Shown here in pieces: positions 1 to 8,706 of a stretch of DNA of 45,460 bases (the stretch's first letter is position 1; the number at the start of each line of letters is the position of its first letter). The position numbers and the translations under genes were made by a program. The stretch is from a virus, in the IMG/VR virus record IMGVR_UViG_3300020000_000028, positions 1 through 45,460 of that record. The stretch is one strand, 5' to 3'. The notes beneath the pieces are model-generated. The model did not search any database. It had not been told where the DNA came from and saw only the letters and a list, made by a program, of their open reading frames with translations.

Positions 1-141
1 CGGATGCCGATATTCGCGGGGCTAAAAATGGCCTTATGCGAATGGATAACATCCAACTAGATGAGCACGGTGCATTAACATTGTGTCGTGGAACTCGTTT
101 AGCTAATCCAGATACATTTCTTGGAGGAATTCATTCAATCT
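1..141. repeat. Terminal redundancy of the contig, left copy
   Basis: These bases repeat at 45320-45460 with an offset of 45319. Only two positions differ: base 7 (c here, a at 45326) and base 128 (a here, c at 45447). The overlap lies inside one continuous reading frame, so the contig closes into a circle of about 45,319 bp. The first mismatch changes Asp to Ala, the second is silent. This is most simply an assembly overlap of a circularly permuted or circular genome with minor strain variation. Confidence 0.93.
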
Positions 142-3100
142 ATTCTCGTGCATTAGGAAGTACAAAGTACCGCTATGTTGGATTAACAGATGGTTCTGTT
201 ATTCGAGATAATGGTGCAGGGGATTTTGGGACAGTAATTGCATTAGCTGGCAGTGGTTCTGCAACTAAGGCTGCTTTTGGCGCCGGGTTTGATTTTGTAT
301 TTGTTTGTTCTGGTTCTCGTAAAGTAAAAGATCTAGGCGCATCTCACGTTCAATTAGGCGTACAAACACCTCCTGGTGGCGTTGGAGCAGTTTCTGCGGT
401 GACTCCAGAATTGGCAATTCCAGATTCATACGACATTACACTTGCAGAGGGAAGTAATGAATCATCTAGTGGAACTCAGTTTACCGCTGATTCTGATAGC
501 ACTACATTTCGTGTTGATGCTTATCGTACTTTTGGTTCTCCGAAAGATACGATGGACTTTGGTGGAGGAAAATATGGTACGGATTTGGATTTCTTTATAT
601 TCAATGTTCGTATTCCTGACTTGCTTAAGCTGGTCCGTCTCCAAGTTATTTTCTACTTTGGCACTGTAGATGGGTCACCAGATTCTACACCTGACCTAAA
701 GGATTACTATTCTCATGAATGGCTCCCAACGGATGATTTTTTCATTCGAGACGGATTGGATCAGTGGTCAACTCTTGGAGCGCATCGTCCAAACTTTGAA
801 AGAATTGGAACCGATTACACTAAGAATTGGTCTAACATCGCTGGAATGCGAATTGTTGCTACTTTCAGTGAAGCGGTTACAGGTTTCGGTTTTACCGGCT
901 TAAAGATCGTAGGTTCAAATGCTGGCCCGTTGACAGGTAAATATGAATATAAACAGCTTAATGTTAACAATACAGGAAGTTATCTTGCTACTTCCGGACC
1001 TGGGCCTAGCGCTGGTGCGTTTACTGAAGTCTATCACTCATTCAACACAGTCACGCCTAATGTAGATGCAACAGATCCACAAATCAATCAAATTTGGATT
1101 TATCGACGGCAAGTTGACGGCCCGGAAACAAGTCCGCTTGCAAAATTCTTACGCGTTAAAATAATTGAAAGTTACAGCGCAACTCCATTTGATGATGCTG
1201 TCTCAAATGATGAAGCACTTGAAGAAGGCGAATTTCTCAATGAGAATCTGCACTCGTTATACGATACTGTAGATGCTCCTGATGACATATTTCCAGACGA
1301 TATCACATACATGGAGGTTAATCACTTCGAGCGGACATTATATATGTCCTCCAGAGATATCTGGGTTTCGGAGAAATTAAATCCCGATGCTGTTGACTTA
1401 CGTACTACCCTTAGAATCTCAGGCGATACGTTTGAGAAAAACCTCTGGATGGTTAAAGTTGGCCCTTCGACCATTCTTGTCGGAACGACGAATGACATCT
1501 ATGAGGTTTCAGGCACCCTTGCTGAATTACCTGACGGGACATTCGATGTTAACATTCGTGGCCTGGGCGTCAAACAACCTCCCATACAGGATTGTGTCTG
1601 TATATACGACAATGGAGTCTTTTATATTGCCAAAGATGGAATTCGGCGATATTCAGATTCGTCCGCCGCCTACAACGGGGCGCTTGATCTTTTATTTAGC
1701 AATCATACACGATACGGAATTAAGCCTGCTGAATTACAAGCAGCTAATCAAAGCGAATACTCTATTGCAGCCACCAGGGCAAAATTATTTATTCAAGTTA
1801 CATTAAAAGACAGTGGTGGAAGGACAATCTTTGTTTACGATTTTCAAAGACAATATTGGTACAATTATACTCTTGATTGCATTAGTTTATTTGCGGAGGA
1901 GGATGGAGAATTACTAGCTGGCGGTGACTCAACAGACAAGATGTTGAGGATCATTGACACTGAAACAGGTTTGGACACTGAGGAAGATGGAATGAGCATG
2001 AGATTGCTCTTCCCCAAACTTGATGACAACATGCCTTTGAATCGTAAGGATTCATATACGTTGAAGCTAGTTTTGGACACCGGCGGCGAAGAAATCACTG
2101 TCAACATTTATGAGGATTTAGAGAGAAGTTCCCCGACACTCATTTCTGCTACAGTAATGGCTAATGGTGAGACTGAAGTAGGCATCGACATTAGTAATCT
2201 CGTCGGCGTTGTAAAACGTTACCAGTTAGAAATCATCGGAACTGGATTACTGGTTTTCAAACTTTCAGAGTGGGATATCGAATATGACGCGCGGCCAAAA
2301 CAGACGTTGGCACTTCGTATTCCACCAAACAATTACGGCGTTGCAGGAAGAAAGCGATTTCCGACAATTCCGATGCTTCTTGATACATTAGGTGGGAATG
2401 TTGTCTTTACGCCTATTTTAGACGGGGTATCTTTACCAACATCGACGTTCAATACTCCTGATAAACAAGTTGTAGATCATCTCTTTACGTCTGAGAAAAA
2501 TGGATATACAATAGGAGGAATCCTAAGTGGTGCAGCCTATTTTGAGTTCTACGATCTCATTGTTCCAAGGCCGGAAGCAATTGAAGTACTTCCAGATCCA
2601 CAAAAATATTGTCATATTCCGTTTACTAACCTTGGTACGCAGAGCAGAAAACGGTTTATTGCATTCGCCTTTGTTATTAATACTAATGGGGCTAATGTTA
2701 CTTTCACTCCAGTTATTGATGGCGTGGCAGGGACTCCCAGCACTTGCAACACTGATGGTAAACTCACTTATATTCATTATTTCACTGCGGATACTGTTGG
2801 TACTGACATCGGAGGAATTTTAAGTGGTGCCTCACAATTCGAATTCTACACAGTTAACATCGGAGAATGTATCTCTGAAAAGATGCCTTCCCCAGCTAAG
2901 TTTTTACTTATCCCGCAGGATGATTATGGCACGCCTGCTCGAAAGAGATTTTCGTCTTATAAATTTCGCATTAACACAAAAGGACAAGACGTTACATTTA
3001 CCCCTAGAGTTGACGGAGTTGATAAAACACCATCTACTGTCAATACTACCGAAGCTGCCGTTCACGAACACTTCTTCACAGATGAGGATGTAATTGGTAT

Positions 3101-3830
3101 CAATATCGGAGGTACTCTTGACGGCGACACAGAATTTGAGTTCTACGGACCGTTACGCCCTAGGGTTGTTGAAGAAATTCCTGACAGACTCAAATACTTC
3201 GTCATACCAGAAAACAATTTTGGTGCTCCGTCTAAGAAACGAATTAGAACAATACCACTTGTTATCAACACAAATGGACAAAATGTTACGTTCACGCCGA
3301 TTGTCGATGGAGTTTCAGGAGTGCCTACGACGCTTAATACCCCTAGCAAAAGAACAACATTTCATTACTTTGCAGATGATTCTTTTGGAGTCGATTATAA
3401 AGGAGTACTTGCAATTGCACAATCACTCCCGTTTGAATTCTACGGGATGCTCAAACCAGAAGACGTTGAAATTATCCCGGTTGGAAAGTTATTTGACCAG
3501 ATTGGACCAATCGAGTTACCTAAAATTGGTAAATTGCTTGGCTTCCGTTTGCGACTAATTGCTGATGCAAGTGGAGTAATGACGTACACAATCTATTCTG
3601 AGGACACTCAAGTTGGGGCGCCGGGGACGATTACGACGGTTGCCAACAAAGATAAAATCTACGAAGTAAAATTGCCAAAAGGAGTTAATGTCAAGATACT
3701 TAGGATTGAGCTTTCAATGACGACTCCATTTCATAGGTACTATGGAAGATTACACGTCAACACAAGTGGAATGGAATTAGAACCCAAATGGATCATGTTT
3801 GGTGCAGATCCAGATGCGAAGCCTAAATAA
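3..3830 (+). CDS. Large tail nozzle/hub-like structural protein (C-terminal part; N-terminus at 45274)
   Basis: This frame is open from the first base and continues the reading frame that starts at ATG 45274. The full protein is about 1290 residues, 27 more than the first internal ATG at 36 would give. The N-terminal half is beta-rich with Gly-Thr strands such as YRYVGLTDGSVIRDNG, as expected for a beta-propeller-like tail nozzle or packaged-DNA stabilisation protein of podoviruses. The C-terminal third carries four tandem repeats of about 98 residues (see separate entry) and a divergent fifth. It sits between the fibre genes and further tail genes and is joined by a TAATG-type overlap to the gene at 3830. 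The nozzle role is inferred from size, fold character and position. A receptor-binding role for the repeat section is also possible. Confidence 0.8.
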   Translation, partial: DADIRGAKNGLMRMDNIQLDEHGALTLCRGTRLANPDTFLGGIHSIYSRALGSTKYRYVGLTDGSVIRDNGAGDFGTVIALAGSGSATKAAFGAGFDFVFVCSGSRKVKDLGASHVQLGVQTPPGGVGAVSAVTPELAIPDSYDITLAEGSNESSSGTQFTADSDSTTFRVDAYRTFGSPKDTMDFGGGKYGTDLDFFIFNVRIPDLLKLVRLQVIFYFGTVDGSPDSTPDLKDYYSHEWLPTDDFFIRDGLDQWSTLGAHRPNFERIGTDYTKNWSNIAGMRIVATFSEAVTGFGFTGLKIVGSNAGPLTGKYEYKQLNVNNTGSYLATSGPGPSAGAFTEVYHSFNTVTPNVDATDPQINQIWIYRRQVDGPETSPLAKFLRVKIIESYSATPFDDAVSNDEALEEGEFLNENLHSLYDTVDAPDDIFPDDITYMEVNHFERTLYMSSRDIWVSEKLNPDAVDLRTTLRISGDTFEKNLWMVKVGPSTILVGTTNDIYEVSGTLAELPDGTFDVNIRGLGVKQPPIQDCVCIYDNGVFYIAKDGIRRYSDSSAAYNGALDLLFSNHTRYGIKPAELQAANQSEYSIAATRAKLFIQVTLKDSGGRTIFVYDFQRQYWYNYTLDCISLFAEEDGELLAGGDSTDKMLRIIDTETGLDTEEDGMSMRLLFPKLDDNMPLNRKDSYTLKLVLDTGGEEITVNIYEDLERSSPTLISATVMANGETEVGIDISNLVGVVKRYQLEIIGTGLLVFKLSEWDIEYDARPKQTLALRIPPNNYGVAGRKRFPTIPMLLDTLGGNVVFTPILDGVSLPTSTFNTPDKQVVDHLFTSEKNGYTIGGILSGAAYFEFYDLIVPRPEAIEVLPDPQKYCHIPFTNLGTQSRKRFIAFAFVINTNGANVTFTPVIDGVAGTPSTCNTDGKLTYIHYFTADTVGTDIGGILSGASQFEFYTVNIGECISEKMPSPAKFLLIPQDDYGTPARKRFSSYKFRINTKGQDVTFTPRVDGVDKTPSTVNTTEAAVHEHFFTDEDVIGINIGGTLDGDTEFEFYGPLRPRVVEEIPDRLKYFVIPENNFGAPSKKRIRTIPLVINTNGQNVTFTPIVDGVSGVPTTLNTPSKRTTFHYFADDSFGVDYKGVLAIAQSLPFEFYGMLKPEDVEIIPVGKLFDQIGPIELPKIGKLLGFRLRLIADASGVMTYTIYSEDTQVGAPGTITTVANKDKIYEVKLPKGVNVKILRIELSMTTPFHRYYGRLHVNTSGMELEPKWIMFGADPDAKPK
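2290..3470 (+). repeat. Four tandem ~98-residue repeats inside the large tail protein
   Basis: Equivalent points fall at about 2316, 2613, 2907 and 3201, so the spacing is 297, 294 and 294 bases. Each protein unit has an IPxxNxG start, then (K/R)KR(F/I), INTNGxxVTFTP, DGV, a TxNT turn, HxFT and an FEFYG end. The DNA copies are clearly diverged, so this is an old duplication of a beta-sandwich-like module. Such modules often bind carbohydrate or decorate the virion surface, but the function here is inferred. Confidence 0.85.
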
Positions 3831-4411
3831 TGAGTGTCAGATCATTAACAACGCTTAGTGATTGTATTCGTGCCATCAAAGAGATGGATGATACATTAAC
3901 TAATCTTACAACTCGCAATTTGGATTTTCATCAGAGACAGATAAAGAATGCTCATCCGTCGATAGATGATTTTGATTATGTCGTTAGAAAAGAACTTAGT
4001 GATCTCATCGGTGGAGGAAAACCAGCTATCAATATTTCTGGTGGTGGTGCTGGTAATTTTTACTTACGCACTTTTGGTTATGGCGTTAATAGGGATCTTA
4101 CTACTGGGACTGACTTACTTCCAGATCTTATCATCCCGTTTCCGTCTACAACACTTCTTAAGATCTTTGCAAAATGTAAAGTCGCTCCCACTGGCGATGA
4201 CGTTATTGCTGACATTAATCTTCTTGGTGCATCTATTTTGGATGGAAGTAAAATTACTATTCCGGCTGGATCTGCTAGTGTAGTAATAATTAGTAGTTTT
4301 ACTACTGCTGGATTTACAGAAGGACAAGTTTTAACATTTGATTTAGATCAAATTGGATCAATTGATCCTGGACAAACACTTGTAGTAACAATGTTGTTTA
4401 AGAAAAACTAA
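3830..4411 (+). CDS. Tail-associated structural protein, unknown
   Basis: The 193-residue product has an alpha-helical N-terminal third (SVRSLTTLSDCIRAIKEMDD), a Gly-rich linker near residues 62-75 (GGGKPAINISGGGAGNFY) and a beta-rich C-terminal domain ending DPGQTLVVTMLFKKN. The helical stem plus beta-sandwich head is a common layout for small fibre or virion decoration proteins. Its ATG overlaps the stop of the large tail gene, and its own stop overlaps the next ATG, which implies translational coupling within the tail operon. No specific family is recognised. Confidence 0.75.
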   Translation: MSVRSLTTLSDCIRAIKEMDDTLTNLTTRNLDFHQRQIKNAHPSIDDFDYVVRKELSDLIGGGKPAINISGGGAGNFYLRTFGYGVNRDLTTGTDLLPDLIIPFPSTTLLKIFAKCKVAPTGDDVIADINLLGASILDGSKITIPAGSASVVIISSFTTAGFTEGQVLTFDLDQIGSIDPGQTLVVTMLFKKN

Positions 4412-5391
4412 TGGCTGATCTTGAGTTCTTAGATAGTTTCGGACATTACGATACAGCTACTTTGTATCAGAAGTATAATGGCCCTGCGAATGGTGCTGTT
4501 ACTGCTGGTGTAGGTAGATTTGGTGTACAAGGATTACAGCCCGGATTACAAGGGCCGCGCCGGACATTTAAACGTAACCTTGATACAATTTATTGCGGTG
4601 CTGCTTTTCAGCTTAATGTACTTTTAGATCGTGTTCTTTTTATTTTCTTAGATAATAATACACCACATGCAACAATCTCAGTTAGACCAGATGGGCGAAT
4701 TTCAATTTTAGGGCCGGGGAATACTGAAGTTGCTGTAAGTACTGCTGCTTTAGTGACTGGTACTTTTTATTACATTGAAGCAAATTTAATTGTTGCTAAC
4801 TCTGGCGGTTTTGTTGAGGTCAGAGTTAATGAAGTGTCCGTAGTTACTTACACTGGAGATACTCAAGGTGCATCAAATGCGTTTGCGACTAATATACAAA
4901 TTGGACAAGGTGCGTCGTCGGCTCCGGCGTATATTTCTGATTTCTATGTTCACACGACTCGTTACTTGGGCGACATTAAAGTTCGATACATTAAGCCTAA
5001 CGGCAACGGTACTAATCGTGACTTTTCTTTGTCTACTGGAACTGACGACTTTGCTGTGTTGGACGATGTACCACCTAACGGTGATACAGACTACGCTTAT
5101 TCCGAAACAGTAAACGATAAAATCTCTTGTGCAATGGAAGATGTAGATCTCCTGGGGGGAACGTGTGAAGGAATACAAGTTCTTGCGAACGTCCGTAAAG
5201 ACGAGGCAAACGTCAGAAAAATTAAAACGCTTATTCTCGAAGGAGGAACTGAGACGCTTGGAGATGAAGAATCCATTCCTACTGGATATTATTATGCGAC
5301 CACTTGTTACGATGAAAATCCAAGGACATCTGCTGCATGGACGGATGCTCAATTAGACGCAATTGAAGCTGGAATTAAGATAACTGCTTAA
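4411..5391 (+). CDS. Virion protein with LamG-like N-terminal domain, paralogue of the next gene
   Basis: The 326-residue protein opens with an FLDSFGHYDTATLYQKYN motif followed by AGVGRFG. This is the start of a concanavalin/LamG-like jelly roll seen in many phage structural proteins. The middle part is beta-rich, and the C-terminal part has an alpha/beta stretch ending ENPRTSAAWTDAQLDAIEAG. The next gene begins with the same pattern (FVDSFSDRADTHALKKRW then ASGVGRFPG), so the two are tandem paralogues. A tail-surface carbohydrate-recognition role is inferred from the fold, not shown. Confidence 0.75.
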   Translation: MADLEFLDSFGHYDTATLYQKYNGPANGAVTAGVGRFGVQGLQPGLQGPRRTFKRNLDTIYCGAAFQLNVLLDRVLFIFLDNNTPHATISVRPDGRISILGPGNTEVAVSTAALVTGTFYYIEANLIVANSGGFVEVRVNEVSVVTYTGDTQGASNAFATNIQIGQGASSAPAYISDFYVHTTRYLGDIKVRYIKPNGNGTNRDFSLSTGTDDFAVLDDVPPNGDTDYAYSETVNDKISCAMEDVDLLGGTCEGIQVLANVRKDEANVRKIKTLILEGGTETLGDEESIPTGYYYATTCYDENPRTSAAWTDAQLDAIEAGIKITA

Positions 5392-6495
5392 ATGGCTAGC
5401 GAATTTGACTTCGTGGACAGTTTCTCTGATCGAGCGGATACTCATGCTCTCAAGAAACGATGGACTGGAACAACTGGTTTCAATGCTGTATTTGCTTCCG
5501 GCGTAGGAAGATTCCCTGGACAAATAGTTCATCAAGTAAGTGGATTAACTGGACTCTTACTGGATTACGGCGGGTCTACTATTCGAGGTGCAAGCGGCTT
5601 CACTGGAAAATTTGGAGTAGGTGTTGCCGTTAAAGTTAGTGCTTCACAAGGGATTTTTGGTGGCGCGTCAGTATTTGCAACTGTACCAATTAATGCCGTT
5701 GGCGGTGGAGTTACATTTACTCTTAGCTTTACTAGAGATGGAAGATTAGCCATAGAGCATAGCGGCGTTGGAATAATTGCAGGTACTGAAACTAGTCCAG
5801 CGGTTTCACTCCATCTTGGAATTTATTATTTCATTGAGTGGGAAATGACTTTACATGAATCAAGCGATGATCTTATTCCACACACTTTTGACACACGAAT
5901 TTACATCGATGGCGTTGAAGTATTAAACGCTAGTGGAATTGATTTGGGAGTTCCTTCTATCCCTGGAAATCGGTATATTAACCCATCGCTCATTCGATTT
6001 AATGCTGGTCAAGAAGCGGGATTTGTTACAGAATATTGTGACTTTTACTTTCGTACGGCGGGCATTTTTGGGGCTGGATTACGTGTTTTGTGCCAACATC
6101 CTGAATCTGATTTCCTTATTGAATGGGATGAACCAGTAAGTGGAACTCACTTTGATGATGTAGATGAAGATTTACTTGATCTAAGTGATTTCATACGCGC
6201 CACTAGTTTTCCAGTTAAGGATCAATTTAACATGGAGGATCTTCCTGCGACAGTTCCTGGGACTCGCACTCTAAAGATGGTGCAATTTGAATACTATCTC
6301 GAAGGAAGTGAAGGCGGGGATGATGTTTTCGTCAAGCACTTTTTGACTCGCGGCGGAGATGTTAGAGATCCTAATGTTGGACTTACTGGTCTTTATAAAA
6401 TATGGGTTCATGACTCTGATCCATTTAGTGCAAGTACTTATTTAGCGAGTGAATTTAACGGCGACGTTGCTGGTGTAATTGCCGAGGTGGTGTAA
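5392..6495 (+). CDS. Virion protein with LamG-like N-terminal domain, second paralogue
   Basis: The product has 367 residues and starts directly after the stop of its neighbour. Its N-terminus matches the preceding protein in the DSF...HALKKRW and GVGRFPG blocks. The middle has alternating beta strands typical of a LamG or jelly-roll domain, including YFIEWEM and TRIYIDGVEVLNASG. The end contains a second conserved region with DSDPFSASTYLASEFNG. Both paralogues probably form exposed tail parts. No catalytic motif is visible. Confidence 0.75.
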   Translation: MASEFDFVDSFSDRADTHALKKRWTGTTGFNAVFASGVGRFPGQIVHQVSGLTGLLLDYGGSTIRGASGFTGKFGVGVAVKVSASQGIFGGASVFATVPINAVGGGVTFTLSFTRDGRLAIEHSGVGIIAGTETSPAVSLHLGIYYFIEWEMTLHESSDDLIPHTFDTRIYIDGVEVLNASGIDLGVPSIPGNRYINPSLIRFNAGQEAGFVTEYCDFYFRTAGIFGAGLRVLCQHPESDFLIEWDEPVSGTHFDDVDEDLLDLSDFIRATSFPVKDQFNMEDLPATVPGTRTLKMVQFEYYLEGSEGGDDVFVKHFLTRGGDVRDPNVGLTGLYKIWVHDSDPFSASTYLASEFNGDVAGVIAEVV

Positions 6496-6497
6496 AT

Positions 6498-6776
6498 TTG
6501 GCCGCCGATTGGAAAGTATACCAGTACCTTGCTGAAGTACTTGTTGCAACTGATGGAAATGTCAGAGTTACACAAGTTGATACAGAATTTGTATTCACTG
6601 GAGATGTTAGAAACACTCGACTCTCTCAGACAATTATTGAGTACATCAATGACATTCTAACTAGAAACGTATTTTTAACTCAAATAATTATTGAAGTTGC
6701 TTACAAACCAGCACATATCGCTGGAAACTCTAATGATTACTTGGATGAGTTTGCAGAATCTGACTTTACGTGGTAA
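6498..6776 (+). CDS. Small virion-operon protein, unknown
   Basis: The 92-residue protein uses a TTG start at 6498, behind GAGG in the end of the upstream gene. It is followed by the strong TAAGGAG site of the next gene. It has mixed alpha/beta character (WKVYQYLAEVLVATDG, LTQIIIEVAYKPAH) and no membrane segment. Position between tail and ejection proteins suggests a virion role. Not recognised. Confidence 0.65.
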   Translation: MAADWKVYQYLAEVLVATDGNVRVTQVDTEFVFTGDVRNTRLSQTIIEYINDILTRNVFLTQIIIEVAYKPAHIAGNSNDYLDEFAESDFTW

Positions 6777-6785
6777 GGAGAAATC

Positions 6786-7439
6786 ATGGCTGCATTTGCC
6801 GCACCGTTAGTTATTAGTGGAATTAGTGCTCTTGGTGGACTTCTTGGCAATCGAGATAAGAATGTTCAATCTAGTTCTACTACAGATCACAATAACACTG
6901 TTACTGGTTCAAGTACACCTACACTTGATCCATACAATCAACAATTACGTGATACGCTGATCGATTATTACCGGCGCTCACTAGATGACGATACAGACTT
7001 ATCTGGCTACAAAGCAAATGGATTGGCGACAATTACATCTGCTGGTAAAGCTAGAACGAACATGATTAAGAATTCACTAGCTTCTCGTGGATTGTCATTC
7101 TCTCCGCAAGCTGCATTGGCTCCGGCTATGTCTGAATCGGCGCGGATTGGTGATTCTGCACAATTCATTAACACAGTTCCAATGTTGGCACAACAATTGA
7201 AACAGCAGAGATTAAATGACGCTGCTAATTTCCAACGCGGGCTACCAGTTGGGACTTCAACAGTTGGAACTGACACTGGAAGAACTCAAATGGCAGGAAC
7301 TAATGTTCAACCTGGAAATCCTGCTGGTGGTGCGGTTGGAAATCTTGGACTTACACTTGCAGGATTACTTGGTAATGGTGCTTTCCAGAAACCTAAAGTA
7401 ACTCAACCTATGCCTGGTGATTGGCAACAAGGAACATAA
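6786..7439 (+). CDS. Internal virion (DNA ejection) protein, small
   Basis: The 217-residue protein begins with a hydrophobic Gly/Ala-rich segment (residues 1-22, AAPLVISGISALGGLLGN). It continues with a polar Ser/Thr linker and a helical section rich in Gln, Ala and Arg (TNMIKNSLASRGLSFSPQAALAPAMSESA). This layout is usual for small podoviral ejection proteins and pre-neck proteins placed just before larger internal virion proteins. The start has a good AAGGAG site. The assignment rests on composition and position. Confidence 0.6.
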   Translation: MAAFAAPLVISGISALGGLLGNRDKNVQSSSTTDHNNTVTGSSTPTLDPYNQQLRDTLIDYYRRSLDDDTDLSGYKANGLATITSAGKARTNMIKNSLASRGLSFSPQAALAPAMSESARIGDSAQFINTVPMLAQQLKQQRLNDAANFQRGLPVGTSTVGTDTGRTQMAGTNVQPGNPAGGAVGNLGLTLAGLLGNGAFQKPKVTQPMPGDWQQGT

Positions 7440-7440
7440 A

Positions 7441-8706
7441 ATGCCTGTAGATCTTTCGATTGGAAGTGGAATAATCAATGCTTATCTTGCTGGCTTAAGA
7501 GAGCGGCGAGAAAAAGAAAAGGATATCTCTGACAAGCAGGCAACTGCTGATGCTCTAAAGGAGCACTCACGTCAATTTGATTTGAAACAAAAGCAGGAGA
7601 ATGAGCACTTTGATAAGACGTTCAAAGCTGAATCTGCTGTACGTGCTTTAACTGCTCTTCAAATGCGAGCTGCTCTACAACGCCATGTTGAAGAAACTGG
7701 CTCATTGCCTCCCGGCGCGACAGAATTGCTTAAGACCAATACTTCTCCACAAGAAGATATTGATTCACTTAATGCTGGAACGTACAATAGTCCTGAGATG
7801 CGAGGACAATTACGTCCAGGAATGACTGGTCCATCTGTAACAAGAGATATTCAACTTCCAGATGAATTAGGATCAATGACTGCACTAGATCCAATTTCTG
7901 CTGCATTACGTGATGCTCAAAGAGAACAGATTCTACAAGCACCTAAGACGAATGAAGCAATTCGTCAAGCAACAGGAATTAAATCCGCTGAACATCCATT
8001 CCTGATGGACATGGAAAGGTTGAAAAATACCGATGTTAAATCATTACAAGATCAAAAAGATATAGCAGCAATGGCGCGGGCTAAATTGCTTGACGATGGT
8101 AGAGCAAGAGATGCCAGAACTCGGGCGGCGTCTAAAGTTACAGGTGGTGCAAATAAACATCTCAATACTTATCTTTCCACAGATGATTTAACTCGCTACG
8201 GAATGCCTCAAGGGACAAAGTATAAGGACATACAAGGTATGTCACCTGGCAAAATATTGTCGCCGACCGAAAATGACAAGGTAAATGTTCTTGCTGCGAT
8301 TGGTGAGAATTTAAACCATATTACTACTCTTGGGGATGAAATTGGTTGGAAAGGAATTGGCCCTGTTTCTGGACGTGTTGGAGGTTTACTTACTTCTGTC
8401 AATATGGGAAATGACAAAGAAGAAGAACTTCGACAAAGTTTTGCTAATTTAAAATCCGATATTGGTTTAATGCGTTCTGGTAAAGCGTTTACAAAGAATG
8501 AAGAAAGAATCATTGATGAGTTTGTAGGAACAGGAACATCATCATCTCAAAAATTAAAAGTGGCTTTAGGCAGATTAGTTCCTGTCATTGACTCAGCAAA
8601 GAAACGAATATTCCATCCTGAATCCCTTATTAAGGGTGGATCTAATAATGCAGGTGGCGGCGACAATATTGTAGATCAGCTAGTCAATAAACATCTAGGA
8701 AAATAA
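7441..8706 (+). CDS. Internal virion (DNA ejection) protein, medium
   Basis: The chosen ATG at 7441 follows AAGGAAC and gives 421 residues. Upstream in-frame codons overlap the previous gene and lack a site. The N-terminal 60 residues form a charged, amphipathic helix (AYLAGLRERREKEKDISDKQ). The rest is mostly helical with many Gln, Lys and Ala, and I see no enzymatic motif. It lies between two other helical proteins at the end of the late operon, matching the three-protein ejection cassette of podoviruses. Confidence 0.6.
   Translation: MPVDLSIGSGIINAYLAGLRERREKEKDISDKQATADALKEHSRQFDLKQKQENEHFDKTFKAESAVRALTALQMRAALQRHVEETGSLPPGATELLKTNTSPQEDIDSLNAGTYNSPEMRGQLRPGMTGPSVTRDIQLPDELGSMTALDPISAALRDAQREQILQAPKTNEAIRQATGIKSAEHPFLMDMERLKNTDVKSLQDQKDIAAMARAKLLDDGRARDARTRAASKVTGGANKHLNTYLSTDDLTRYGMPQGTKYKDIQGMSPGKILSPTENDKVNVLAAIGENLNHITTLGDEIGWKGIGPVSGRVGGLLTSVNMGNDKEEELRQSFANLKSDIGLMRSGKAFTKNEERIIDEFVGTGTSSSQKLKVALGRLVPVIDSAKKRIFHPESLIKGGSNNAGGGDNIVDQLVNKHLGK

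Noticed and set aside
1-141. True direct terminal repeat of the T7 type
   Set aside because: The repeat lies inside a coding frame and not between operons, so a circular overlap is simpler, although the two mismatches leave some doubt.
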